A DNA stretch of 64,000 bases from Thermosinus carboxydivorans Nor1 (GTDB lineage: Bacteria > Bacillota > Negativicutes > Sporomusales > Thermosinaceae): NCBI RefSeq assembly GCF_000169155.1, contig NZ_AAWL01000005.1, positions 1 to 64,000 on the forward strand, in the 5' to 3' direction. Positions 36,871 to 45,704 of the stretch are shown piece after piece (positions within the stretch are counted from its first letter, which is position 1; each line of letters starts with the position of its first letter). Under the pieces are notes generated by a model. That model saw only the letters and a list, made by a program, of their open reading frames with translations. It was not told the DNA's origin and did not search any database. The position numbers were made by a program, and so were the translations under genes.

Positions 36871-38625
36871 GTGTTCAAGAAAACAAAGATTGTTTGCACC
36901 GTGGGGCCGAGTACCGATCGCCCCGGGGTACTGGAACAAATGCTTGTTGCTGGCATGAATGTCGCCCGTTTCAATTTTTCTCATGGAACACATGCCGAAC
37001 ATGCCAAACGCATTGAAATGGTGCGGGCCGCTGCTGCCAAAGTTAACCGGCCGGTAGCGCTGATGCTTGACACGAAAGGGCCGGAAATGCGGCTTGGAGC
37101 ATTCCCGGCAGGCAAGGTCAAACTGACTGCCGGCCAGCGCTTTATACTGACCAGCCAGGACGTGCCCGGCACGGCGGAAAGAGCATCGGTAAACCACAAA
37201 CTGCTGCCGGAAGAGGTGCGGCCAGGCGATACAATCCTTATTGCCGACGGTCTCATCAGTCTGCATGTTGATGCGGTGGAAGGCACCGAAATTATTACTA
37301 CTGTCCAAAACAGCGGTGAAATCGGCAGCATGAAACGGGTGGCTGCGCCGGGAGTTAACGTTCATTTGCCACCGCTGTCCGAGCAGGATGTCCGCGACAT
37401 TCTCTTTGGTTTGGAGCAGAAAATGGACTTCATTGCCGCCTCTTTTGTCCAGCGGGCGGCTGATGTGTTGGCTATTCGCAAGGTTGTGGAAGAAGCTGGC
37501 GGTCAGATTGACATCATTGCGAAGATTGAAAACGCTGAAGGCGTTAAAAATATCGATGAAATTCTTAAAGTTGCAGATGGAATTATGGTGGCGCGCGGCG
37601 ATCTTGGTGTCGAAATCCCCGCCGAGGAAGTGCCGTTAGTACAAAAAACGATAATCAAGAAATGCAATAAAGCAGGTAAGCCGGTCATTACCGCTACCCA
37701 AATGCTCGAGTCCATGATTGCCAATCCCCGGCCTACTCGCGCGGAGGCAAGCGATATTGCCAACGCCATTCTCGACGGCAGTGACGCAATTATGCTGAGC
37801 GGTGAAACGGCTTCGGGCCAATATCCGGTTGAAGCAGTAAACACGATGGCTAAAATTGCCGCGCGGACCGAGGCGGCACTGGGCTATACCGATATTTTAA
37901 TGGGCAAAGGGCTTTTACCGCAGCGTACCACTACCGATGCCATCAGTCACGCCACCGTCCAGGTTGCTCATGAACTAAACGCAGCCGCCATTATTACGGC
38001 TACCGAATCGGGATATACTGCCCGCATGGTATCGAAATATCGTCCCCAGGCAGCCATTATTGCAGTTACTCCCCATGCACGCACGGTGCGCCGCATGTTG
38101 CTCCTGTGGGGTGTCTACCCGGTGCAGGGTCCTAAATCCCATGATACGGACGAAATGGTTCAAAACGCCGTAGCCAGTGCGCTAACTACGGGGGTGGTAA
38201 AAGACGGTGATTTGGTGGTTATCACCGCCGGTGTCCCGGTAGGAACACCCGGTACTACCAACCTGATCCGCGTGCATATTGTTGGTAATATTTTGCTGCG
38301 CGGTCAAGGCATTGGGCAGCAAGTAGTTACCGGCAAGGTGTGTGTTGCTTTATCGATTAGCGATGTGAAAAAGAAATTCCAGCCTGGTGACATACTTGTC
38401 GTTACCAGTATTGATGAAGAAACGGCGCCCTATGCTGCCAAGGCGGCGGCGATTGTGGCCGAAGAAGGCGGCTTGACGTCTCATGCCGCAGTTGTCGGGA
38501 TAAGCTATGGTGTGCCTGTCATTGTCGGTGTTGATGGTGCTACAAGTAAAATGACAGACGGTGCCATTGTGACGGTCGATGCCGCCCGCGGGCTGGTTTA
38601 CCAGGGAGAAATTCACGCCCGATAA
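36871..38625 (+). CDS. pyk: Pyruvate kinase with C-terminal PEP-utiliser domain
   Basis: 584 residues from GTG 36871 (AAGGAAGG upstream). Barrel motifs: KIVCTVGPSTDRPGVLEQML, NFSHGTHAEH, MLDTKGPEMRLG, DIIAKIENAEGVKNIDEI, MVARGDLGVEIP and TATQMLESMIANPRPTRAEA. The last ~100 residues form the mobile phosphohistidine-like domain seen in Bacillus pyruvate kinases, with GGLTSHAAVVGISYGVPVIV. It makes pyruvate and ATP in glycolysis, feeding PFOR. Confidence 0.96.
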   Translation: MFKKTKIVCTVGPSTDRPGVLEQMLVAGMNVARFNFSHGTHAEHAKRIEMVRAAAAKVNRPVALMLDTKGPEMRLGAFPAGKVKLTAGQRFILTSQDVPGTAERASVNHKLLPEEVRPGDTILIADGLISLHVDAVEGTEIITTVQNSGEIGSMKRVAAPGVNVHLPPLSEQDVRDILFGLEQKMDFIAASFVQRAADVLAIRKVVEEAGGQIDIIAKIENAEGVKNIDEILKVADGIMVARGDLGVEIPAEEVPLVQKTIIKKCNKAGKPVITATQMLESMIANPRPTRAEASDIANAILDGSDAIMLSGETASGQYPVEAVNTMAKIAARTEAALGYTDILMGKGLLPQRTTTDAISHATVQVAHELNAAAIITATESGYTARMVSKYRPQAAIIAVTPHARTVRRMLLLWGVYPVQGPKSHDTDEMVQNAVASALTTGVVKDGDLVVITAGVPVGTPGTTNLIRVHIVGNILLRGQGIGQQVVTGKVCVALSISDVKKKFQPGDILVVTSIDEETAPYAAKAAAIVAEEGGLTSHAAVVGISYGVPVIVGVDGATSKMTDGAIVTVDAARGLVYQGEIHAR

Positions 38626-38642
38626 TTATTAGGAGGGCTATT

Positions 38643-40025
38643 ATGCTATATTTGCTGCTGGCGGCAGTTACCTGCGTTTTTGGGGCCATCTATAGTTATA
38701 ACCGCCGCAGCTTGCCGTGCCGGCTTCGTTCGCTTAAAAGCAGGCTGACAGCATTGACGAGGCAAAAGGGAGGTCGTCAGACTCGGCAGAAGTGGCTGGA
38801 TGATCTCTACCGGTTGCTAAAGCAGGCGCTGTGTGGAGGAGACCAGGCTATTCTGTTCCAGACCGCGGATTTATTAAAAACCGCCTTTGGTGAGGGTATT
38901 ATGCGACCGGATGAACCGGTGCGGTTGGCGGGGGCAGTGATTGGCGCACTGCGAACTAAACAGGCGGAGATTGCCGGCGTGCTTTTGGATGCTTTTCGAC
39001 CGCTGCTTCGTCACCAGCCAGCAGAGATACTTCCGGAGCTGGCAGAAGGCGTTACCATGGTAGGACTATTCGCCCTCAAAGAACGACAGAATTTCATAGC
39101 GGCCAAAGCAGCTGACCTGCTATTTGCCGTTTTGGCCCGCGCGCAGCGTGGAAATAATGTGGCAGGTACTAGTCGGGCCATAAACGGAATTCAGACTTTG
39201 GGTGTTCAAACTTTACGGCGTGGCGATAAAAGCCTGTTCCTTGAATTGTGTATTCGTCTAGACGAAGAGGTAATCAATTGCCGCGGGGATAACAGCGAAC
39301 TTGTAGGCATATTTGCTGTTTGGCTGCAGCGGCTAGTTACCGCTGGCGATGAAGAATTGTTTTCTTTTGTGAAGACTGCGGTGCAGCGACTTGCGGATAA
39401 GGGCCGAGTAGAGCGAGAGGTTTTGGCTGCATTCCATAGGGAAGTATTGGAAATGGCCGGTATGGTAAGTCTGAATGCGGAGCATCCACTCCTTGCCCCG
39501 CTATTTGAGTTTGCTTTCGAATTGGCTGACCGGCTTAATGTACTGCCGGCCTGGCAGACAGCCGTGCAGGAAACGGGTAAGATTGCTGCTGCCATCATTA
39601 CTTCCCGCGGGCTAACCGCTGCTTTCCCCATCATGGCGGTGCTTCTTACCCTTGGCGGCCGGCTGCTGACCGCCGAACTGCGGCGTAGCAAGGCTGGTGC
39701 CAATGAAGGTGACATTGAAGATGAAGGGCGGGTTTTGTATTTGGTGGTACGGGAGTGTTTGTTGCTGCTCGAATTAGCCGCGCGTCAGGAAATGGGGCTG
39801 ACTGCCGGGGAACTTACGGGACGGCTTACCATGTTCTGGGAAAAACGCTTTAGTGCGTCGCCGCCGAAGAATATCAGGAAATTTTGTCAGCTCCTTATCT
39901 TTACTTGGATGCAAACCAGGCGGCGCGTGGCTAAACGTCTGGCTCCCGAAAAATTACTTGAGGGACCGCTACTGCTTTCGGCGGAGGAGCGTTCTCGTCT
40001 GTATTTTTTACAGAGCAACTCTTAA
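38643..40025 (+). CDS. Membrane-anchored helical protein of unknown function
   Basis: 460 residues. The N-terminus is a single membrane helix (MLYLLLAAVTCVFGAIY) followed by a basic stretch, and the remainder is almost entirely alpha-helical and rich in Leu, Ala and Arg, suggesting HEAT-like helical repeats. A second hydrophobic stretch (ITSRGLTAAFPIMAVLLTLG) may enter the membrane. No catalytic motif seen; no family recognised. TAGGAGGGC precedes ATG 38643. It is 17 bases after pyk and 14 bases before the methyltransferase gene, so probably in one transcript. Confidence 0.65.
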   Translation: MLYLLLAAVTCVFGAIYSYNRRSLPCRLRSLKSRLTALTRQKGGRQTRQKWLDDLYRLLKQALCGGDQAILFQTADLLKTAFGEGIMRPDEPVRLAGAVIGALRTKQAEIAGVLLDAFRPLLRHQPAEILPELAEGVTMVGLFALKERQNFIAAKAADLLFAVLARAQRGNNVAGTSRAINGIQTLGVQTLRRGDKSLFLELCIRLDEEVINCRGDNSELVGIFAVWLQRLVTAGDEELFSFVKTAVQRLADKGRVEREVLAAFHREVLEMAGMVSLNAEHPLLAPLFEFAFELADRLNVLPAWQTAVQETGKIAAAIITSRGLTAAFPIMAVLLTLGGRLLTAELRRSKAGANEGDIEDEGRVLYLVVRECLLLLELAARQEMGLTAGELTGRLTMFWEKRFSASPPKNIRKFCQLLIFTWMQTRRRVAKRLAPEKLLEGPLLLSAEERSRLYFLQSNS

Positions 40026-40039
40026 GTCCGGAGGAAGCC

Positions 40040-40729
40040 ATGAACTATTTTCAGGAGCTTGCAGCCAAGTATGATGCCTGGTTTCAGACGCCGCACGGCC
40101 AGTATGTATACCGTTATGAGCGGGAAATGATTTTTGACCTCGCTGAGGTGCAACAGGATATGTATGTGGCTGATGTTGGCTGCGGGACAGGAATCTATAC
40201 CAACGAGTTTTGCGCAGCCGGCGCGCGGGTGGTGGGGATTGATATTTCCCCCGAAATGCTGGCGATTGCTGCGGAGAAAAATAAAACATGGGGTAATCGG
40301 GTTAGTTTTGTTACGGCTGATGCGGCGGCATTGCCTTTTCCTGATAACGCTTTTGATATGGTTGTCAGTATTACGGCGATGGAATTTTTCGAAGAACCGC
40401 GTCGTTGCCTGCACGAAATGCACCGTATTCTCCGTCCTGGCGGGCGTATGATTGTGGCGACGCTTGGGAATTGGAGCCTCTGGTCAATGCAGCGACGGCT
40501 TAAGACATTGTTTACACGGACGATTTTTAGTCATACCCGTTTTTATAGCATTCGTGACATTGCCCGTCTGCTGAATCCTATCACTATCAGTGAATGGCGC
40601 GGCGGCATTTTTATTCCACCGTTCGCACCTGCCGCTCTTATCCGCCATCCTGATAAGTTGGAACGTTGGGGCCAGAAATGGATACCCGCCCTGGGAACTT
40701 TTCTCGTCGTCAGGGTGGATAAAAAGTAA
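40040..40729 (+). CDS. Class I SAM-dependent methyltransferase
   Basis: 229 residues. SAM-binding motif I is VADVGCGTGIYTNEF, motif II lies around GIDISPEMLAIA, and FVTADAAALPFPDNAFDMVV is the post-motif segment of Methyltransf_11 proteins. The family covers quinone, small-molecule and other methylations; the substrate is not readable. CCGGAGGAAGCC precedes ATG 40040. A bidirectional terminator follows directly. Confidence 0.87.
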   Translation: MNYFQELAAKYDAWFQTPHGQYVYRYEREMIFDLAEVQQDMYVADVGCGTGIYTNEFCAAGARVVGIDISPEMLAIAAEKNKTWGNRVSFVTADAAALPFPDNAFDMVVSITAMEFFEEPRRCLHEMHRILRPGGRMIVATLGNWSLWSMQRRLKTLFTRTIFSHTRFYSIRDIARLLNPITISEWRGGIFIPPFAPAALIRHPDKLERWGQKWIPALGTFLVVRVDKK

Positions 40730-40766
40730 TCCGGACTAAGCTTTTACTTAGTCCGGATTATATTTT
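40727..40766. terminator. Bidirectional terminator between convergent genes
   Basis: TAATCCGGACTAAG (40727-40740) pairs perfectly with CTTAGTCCGGATTA (40747-40760) around CTTTTA. A run of Ts follows on the plus strand, and AAAAAG precedes it, giving Ts on the minus strand. It ends both the methyltransferase gene and the minus-strand acyltransferase gene. Confidence 0.92.
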
Positions 40767-41886
40767 TGCGTTTTTGTTGACTGCCTACTAAAAGCAGAGG
40801 CAGCAGAGGCATGTACCGTCCGGTTGATTGAATTATCATTCCTATTATAAGACTGAGTGCCACAGCTACCAGATAAAACGCGACGATAACAAGCGGTGTC
40901 ATGGTAAGACCATGACCGGTTACTATATCTATCAAGTAATACATAACAAGCGGGTGAATCAAATAAACATGGTAGGAATAAGCCCCTAAAAAGCTTAAGG
41001 TGGCTGCCAGTACAGGCGGCAGCGTATTGCGGGAAAACAAGGAAAACCAGAAAAGTGTAGCGGCTAGGGTATACAGGACGCCGATCGGGCTTAACTGATG
41101 ATCGGTATTTACTGCTTCTTCCGGGGTGTAGCCGACTGCGTAGAGTAAATAATAGTAATAGGCGAACATTCCAAACAGCGATACCATAAAAAACAGGTTT
41201 ATTTCCCGCGCCCGCTGTTTCAGAAATTCAACTACCTGTTCATGCTTGACGGCACAGACGGCGCCGAATAGGAATATGAATATATAGTGAACAATCCAGT
41301 AACTCAAGCGATGTTGTACGGCAATATTAAGGTAGGGGTTAGCGAAATTAGCATCAAGATAGTAACTGGAATAATAATTAAACCCGATTTGCAATATAAG
41401 CGTCAGGAGCAGGGAAGGAGCAGGGCGCTTTAGCATTAGGCGAACAATTAAGCGCCATAGCGGCATCAATGTGTAAAACCATAGTAATAGTACCAGAAAG
41501 TACAATTGATATGAGGCCAAGCCAAACAATAGATATTCATAAATAAGGGGCGGTGTCCAAGGCTGGGTATCGCCGCTTACCAAAGTGTAATGCAGCATAT
41601 ACAGTAGTGACCAAACGATATACGGTACTAGCACCGTGCGGAGACGGCGCTGCATAAAGCCGGTATAATCAAACCGTTCTTCCAAGTTATGATGAACAAA
41701 AAGACCGAAAGCGGAAACAAAGAAAAAAATGGGAACACTGAATCTTGTAAATATTTCCATCAAGGCAAAAAGGTGAACGTTAACTTCGGGATTAGTGAGT
41801 GAATAGGCGCCGGTATGGATGCCGACGACGCCTAGCATGCTGATGCCGCGAATATATTCGATGGCTGTTACGCGTTGTTTGGACAT
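40744..41886 (-). CDS. Acyltransferase 3 family integral membrane protein
   Basis: 380 residues with about 10 membrane helices. The N-terminal AIEYIRGISMLGVVGIHTGAY with its conserved Arg and His, and later YHVYLIHPLVMYYLI, mark the acyltransferase 3 family, which O-acetylates surface polysaccharides or other envelope molecules. AGGTGTAAT precedes ATG 41886 on the minus strand. One base separates it from the upstream EamA gene, so the two are translated together. Confidence 0.87.
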   Translation of the reverse strand: MSKQRVTAIEYIRGISMLGVVGIHTGAYSLTNPEVNVHLFALMEIFTRFSVPIFFFVSAFGLFVHHNLEERFDYTGFMQRRLRTVLVPYIVWSLLYMLHYTLVSGDTQPWTPPLIYEYLLFGLASYQLYFLVLLLWFYTLMPLWRLIVRLMLKRPAPSLLLTLILQIGFNYYSSYYLDANFANPYLNIAVQHRLSYWIVHYIFIFLFGAVCAVKHEQVVEFLKQRAREINLFFMVSLFGMFAYYYYLLYAVGYTPEEAVNTDHQLSPIGVLYTLAATLFWFSLFSRNTLPPVLAATLSFLGAYSYHVYLIHPLVMYYLIDIVTGHGLTMTPLVIVAFYLVAVALSLIIGMIIQSTGRYMPLLPLLLVGSQQKRKNIIRTK

Positions 41887-41887
41887 A

Positions 41888-42838
41888 TTACACCTGGTTT
41901 TCGGGAGTTGTTTTTAGCCTTGTGCTCGTGGCACTTGGTTTGCGGTTGGTCAGGTATACACCGGTAACGACCATGATACCGCCCGCAAAGGTAAACACCG
42001 TGGGTTTTTCGCCCAAAAGCCAAGTCCCGGCGATGATGGCGAATAACGGGTTGAGGTAAGTAAATACGACGGTGCGCACCGCCCCTAGCTTCTCCACGCC
42101 TGTGTACCAGATATAGTATGCATAGACCGAACAAAGCAAGGCCAGATACAAGGCGGCCATTACGGTAGGCCACGAAAGGTCGCCAATATGCCGGTAGAGG
42201 GGCGAGGGTGCAAAAGGGCTTGGCACAAAAGCGAACGGCAGCAGCATCAGGGTGCCGAAGATATGGATGTAGGCCATGGCGACAAAAGGCCGGTATTTTT
42301 GTAAAATTGTTTTGCCATAAACAGTAAAGCCGGCCCAGACGACCGCATTGATAAGCAAGAGTATATCGCCGGTAATAGTCGAGGAATTAAACAGGTTGAT
42401 CAATTGACCATTGGTAATAATGACGCTGACACCGGTGAATGCAATAACGATACCGGCTAGCCCTAGCGGTGTGATGTTATCCCATCCGAGCATTGTGCTA
42501 AAGAGTACCGTCCAAATAGGGCTGGTAGCGACGATAAGGGCGGCATTAATGGTTGTAGTATAACGCAGGCCGGTATACTGAATGTAAAAATAAGACGTAA
42601 TTGCCAAAAAGCCCAGGACAATAAAGCGCGGGATATCCTGACGCCGCAGCAGCCGGTATGTGCCGGTTTGGAGAAGTACCACGCCAAAGACAGCAGAAGC
42701 GATAAGAAAACGGAAAATAACCAAGTTTAGTGGTTCGAGCTCGTACATGCCGATTTTCGCAGCGGCAAAGGAGGTTCCCCACAGAAAGGAGACAGTGATT
42801 AACGCAGCGTACATGAAAGCATAATTAGTCTGATGCAT
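41888..42838 (-). CDS. EamA/DMT-family permease
   Basis: 316 residues with ten hydrophobic segments in two EamA repeats (TVSFLWGTSFAAAKIGMYEL starts the first, LLINAVVWAGFTVYGKTIL the second). Such permeases export or import small metabolites such as amino acids; the cargo is unknown. AAGGAGTCTTTC precedes ATG 42838 on the minus strand. First gene of a two-gene minus-strand operon. Confidence 0.88.
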   Translation of the reverse strand: MHQTNYAFMYAALITVSFLWGTSFAAAKIGMYELEPLNLVIFRFLIASAVFGVVLLQTGTYRLLRRQDIPRFIVLGFLAITSYFYIQYTGLRYTTTINAALIVATSPIWTVLFSTMLGWDNITPLGLAGIVIAFTGVSVIITNGQLINLFNSSTITGDILLLINAVVWAGFTVYGKTILQKYRPFVAMAYIHIFGTLMLLPFAFVPSPFAPSPLYRHIGDLSWPTVMAALYLALLCSVYAYYIWYTGVEKLGAVRTVVFTYLNPLFAIIAGTWLLGEKPTVFTFAGGIMVVTGVYLTNRKPSATSTRLKTTPENQV

Positions 42839-42890
42839 GAAAGACTCCTTAATTTAACAAATGCTATTTTATTTATAAACTGTGAAGGGA

Positions 42891-42989
42891 AGAATTATTA
42901 TTGATGAGCAGGGGATTATCCGGCACATTTTTCGCAAGGTTAAGGTGGCCGGTCATGCTGGGGCGGTGTTGGAGGTTTTCAATGGCTAA
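42891..42989 (+). pseudogene. C-terminal relic of a Bcp-type peroxiredoxin
   Basis: The frame reads RIIIDEQGIIRHIFRKVKVA then GHAGAVLEVFNG and TAA at 42987-42989. This matches the last third of thiol peroxidases of the Bcp/PrxQ group (F-I-D-x-x-G-I-I-R, KVKVxGHAxxVL). The peroxidatic Cys and the whole N-terminal part are missing. A terminator-like repeat follows it at once, as expected for the end of a former gene. Confidence 0.65.
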
Positions 42990-42992
42990 AAA

Positions 42993-43047
42993 GCGGCAGA
43001 CCTTTCACCCTGTGACTTGGTAATACTTCGCTCTGCCGCAGCTTTTT
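42993..43047 (+). terminator. Terminator of the former peroxiredoxin gene
   Basis: GCGGCAGA (42993-43000) pairs with TCTGCCGC (43032-43039) over a 31-base loop, followed by AGCTTTTT. Confidence 0.5.
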
Positions 43048-43127
43048 CCTGCAAAGACGGGGCGGCAGGCAGGAATGCAGGAAGAAAAGTGGAAATTAGT
43101 TACCAAACGCTGTAAGGAGGTTTTGCG

Positions 43128-43994
43128 ATGCGTCCCATTGGTTTGGTTGATGGCCGGTTGGTCGACTTAAATGAAAATGTTGTGTCGATGGAAGACCGTG
43201 GTTACCAGTTTGGCGATGGCATTTACGAAGTAACCAGGGTTTATAACGGTCGCTGCTTTGCCCTCAAGCAACACATGGACAGGGCGTACCGGTCGCTGCG
43301 TGAACTGCGGATACCGGCTACGTATACTTTTGATGAGTTGAAAAGTTTTCATGAATTACTGATTAAAGAAAGCGGAATTACCGAGGGCGCTATTTATATG
43401 CAAATTACTCGCGGGGTAGCGCCGCGAGCGCACGGATTTCCGGAAAATGTCGTGCCGCGCCTGACAATGTCCATTCGTCCCGCCGCGGCGAATACCGCTC
43501 TTAAGGAAGGAGGGGCCAAGGGCTTATTTGTCCCTGACGAGCGCTGGCTGCGCTGTGATATTAAATCTATCAACCTGCTGGGCAATATCCTGGGGAAACA
43601 ACGAGCGAAAGAGGCGGGTTGTTTTGAAGGGCTTCAAGTAAGGGGCGAATATGTTACTGAAGGCACAAGTAGCAACTTTTTTGTTATTAAGGACGACGTG
43701 CTCTGGACCCACCCGGCTCATCCCGTTTCCAATCTCATTCTGAAAGGCATAACCAGGACGATTATTATCGAAGAAATTCTCCCTTCCCTTGGCTTGACTG
43801 TAGTGGAGAAGCCCTTTACGCCTGCTTTTGCCAAGAGTGCTGATGAGGCTTTTATCAGCGGTACTAACTCCGAAATAATTCCCATTATCAGCTTGGACGG
43901 CGCGCCGGTGGGCAGCGGTCAAGTTGGTCCCATCACCCGTAAAATACAAGCAGCGTACGAAGCGATTATCGACCGGGAGTGTGGTCGTAAATAA
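43128..43994 (+). CDS. dat: D-amino-acid aminotransferase (PLP fold-type IV)
   Basis: 288 residues. Fold-type IV features: LVDGRLVDLNENVVSMEDRG, YQFGDGIYEVTRVYNG, the PLP lysine in CDIKSINLLGN, YVTEGTSSNFFVI, and GTNSEIIPI near the end. The RVYNG and RGVAPRAHGFP segments fit D-alanine transaminases, which make D-glutamate for cell wall from D-alanine and 2-oxoglutarate; branched-chain or 4-amino-4-deoxychorismate variants are less likely. GTAAGGAGG precedes ATG 43128. Confidence 0.88.
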   Translation: MRPIGLVDGRLVDLNENVVSMEDRGYQFGDGIYEVTRVYNGRCFALKQHMDRAYRSLRELRIPATYTFDELKSFHELLIKESGITEGAIYMQITRGVAPRAHGFPENVVPRLTMSIRPAAANTALKEGGAKGLFVPDERWLRCDIKSINLLGNILGKQRAKEAGCFEGLQVRGEYVTEGTSSNFFVIKDDVLWTHPAHPVSNLILKGITRTIIIEEILPSLGLTVVEKPFTPAFAKSADEAFISGTNSEIIPIISLDGAPVGSGQVGPITRKIQAAYEAIIDRECGRK

Positions 43995-44010
43995 CAGTTA
44001 CTAAATTTTT

Positions 44011-44046
44011 AAGCAGTAGGGGCTAATCCTGCTGCTTTGTTATTTT
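44011..44046 (+). terminator. Terminator after the aminotransferase gene
   Basis: AAGCAGTAGG (44011-44020) pairs with CCTGCTGCTT (44028-44037) with one mismatch, followed by TGTTATTTT. The rest of the 307-base gap to 44301 is AT-rich and shows no gene. Confidence 0.6.
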
Positions 44047-44301
44047 AGCTGAAGTTTATCCCATTATTTACTTTTTACGGGTCAAGCCAATGAATGACAA
44101 AGTGGCTTGTACCGTCCAGCCGGTGGCAAGACTAATATTTGAATGTAATGGAAGCTGAGTTAATAACAGTCTGATAATTTTGAAATATTAATTTATTTAA
44201 TATATTTACAATATTTACCAAATAAATGGGTTTATGTGTATGTAGCGAACTATTTATAAACTAAGGGCGTTTGCCGTACGGATTATTGGGGGTTAGGCGA
44301 A

Positions 44302-45189
44302 GTGTTTATGCTACATTTTGCAACGGCGTATGTGGATAGTTGGTGGCCCGGACTAATAATATTAGGGTTGCTGATAGGAGTTGTAACAGGGTTATTTGGG
44401 ATTGGGGGAGGATTTTTACTGGTTCCAGCGCTCCGCATAATCTTTAATATTCCATATCCGGTCGCTATTGGCAGCAGTATGCTGCACATTATGCTGACAG
44501 CAACGTTTTCCGCCTATAAGCACTGGGCGCAGAAAAACATAGATCCGAAATTAGGTATTTTTATGGCAATTGGCAGTTTATTTGGGGCAGAGAGTGGTAT
44601 TCGCCTGTTACAGGTCATAAGGGCCTGGGGCACAGTTGATATCGTAATATCCCTCTGCTTTTTGGTTCTGATGACATCAGTCGCGGCGTTTATGTTTTAT
44701 GAAAGCACCCGAGCGGGAATAGAAGAACCAAAAACTGTTTTCGGGGAAATGCTAAAAAACTGTAAACTGCCGCCATTAGTTAGCTTCGCGCGGTCGGATA
44801 TTGTCTGTATAAGTGCTTGGATACCTATCACGCTTAGCTTTTTTGTGGGTTGTCTTACCGGTTTACTGGGTATTGGCGGCGGGTTTATTAACTTTCCTTT
44901 AATGGTCTATTTAATCGGCGTGCCAACCCGCGTAGCAGTAGGGACAGGCACATTTCAAGTTCTTGTGGCAAGTGCTTATTGCGTAGCTCGGAACCTGCAA
45001 GAAGGTTTCATTGATTTTCTCCTGGTGTTTTTGATGGTACTAGGTTCTGTAGTTGGCGTAAACTTAGGGGTGAAATTATGCGTGCTCATCAACGTCCGCA
45101 ACACGCGAAAATATTTTGCTTGTATCTTGTTATTGGCGATTGTGATGATCGTTTACCATTTGCTAAAAGATTACTTGCTTGCTACCTGA
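44302..45189 (+). CDS. TauE/SafE-family anion exporter
   Basis: 295 residues with about eight membrane helices and the two internal repeats of the family: GLFGIGGGFLLVPALRIIF and GLLGIGGGFINFPLMVYLIG. Members move sulfite, sulfoacetate or other anions across the membrane; the substrate is unknown here. GTG 44302 is preceded by GGGGGTTAGG; ATG 44308 is an alternative. It stands alone in the plus direction. Confidence 0.85.
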   Translation: MFMLHFATAYVDSWWPGLIILGLLIGVVTGLFGIGGGFLLVPALRIIFNIPYPVAIGSSMLHIMLTATFSAYKHWAQKNIDPKLGIFMAIGSLFGAESGIRLLQVIRAWGTVDIVISLCFLVLMTSVAAFMFYESTRAGIEEPKTVFGEMLKNCKLPPLVSFARSDIVCISAWIPITLSFFVGCLTGLLGIGGGFINFPLMVYLIGVPTRVAVGTGTFQVLVASAYCVARNLQEGFIDFLLVFLMVLGSVVGVNLGVKLCVLINVRNTRKYFACILLLAIVMIVYHLLKDYLLAT

Positions 45190-45244
45190 GGATGAAGATA
45201 CAAGGTCAAGAGATTGTTCACGCAAAAAGCATTTTTGGCCATAT

Positions 45245-45278
45245 AAAAAAGGTCAGTCTGCTCTAAAGCAGATTGACC
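45245..45278 (-). terminator. Minus-strand terminator of the 59-residue gene
   Basis: Read on the minus strand, GGTCAATCTGCT (45278-45267) and AGCAGACTGACC (45262-45251) form a 12-bp stem with one G-T pair, followed by TTTTTT (45250-45245). The T-run exists only in this direction, which is evidence for a minus-strand transcript. Confidence 0.8.
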
Positions 45279-45289
45279 AACAAAATCTA

Positions 45290-45469
45290 TTAACTCAAAT
45301 CAACATCTTTAGCGTACTTTTTGAAGTCGTCGATCACTGATTTTATAAACGTTTTTACGGCATGACAGCAATGCTTGATACGGTTTATCCACGGGCCTAA
45401 ATATGGGAGTCCTAGTTTTTTTTCGGGAGTAATATGCTTGGAACCCTGAGGATCATCGTGGCGCGGCAT
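45290..45469 (-). CDS. Small 59-residue protein of unknown function
   Basis: Minus-strand frame from ATG 45469 to TAA 45290. The start is preceded by CAGGGAGGGGATCAAC, a strong ribosome site with ideal spacing, and the stop is followed 12 bases later by a minus-strand terminator. The product starts MPRHDDPQGSKHITPEK, has GLPYLGPWINRIKHCCHAV in the middle and a helical, Lys/Asp-rich end (SVIDDFKKYAKDVDLS). No membrane helix is obvious. No family recognised. The gap of 235 bases upstream would hold its promoter, back to back with that of the kinase gene. Confidence 0.7.
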   Translation of the reverse strand: MPRHDDPQGSKHITPEKKLGLPYLGPWINRIKHCCHAVKTFIKSVIDDFKKYAKDVDLS

Positions 45470-45704
45470 TGTTGATCCCCTCCCTGTAAGGTTTTATTTC
45501 CGTGCCGGGGTATGCGTACCAGAGCTAGTATGTTCTATTTGGCGCCGTATTATTTTCGTTTTCCGAATAATATTTCATGATTAACAATTAATACAATATA
45601 TGGAAATAAATTCAAGTTTAGTTATATAATAAAGTTAATAGGCATCGTCCGTCAAGGTTTTATAAAGTATTGTAAATGTAAATGGTTATTGAAAGGGGGG
45701 GAGC

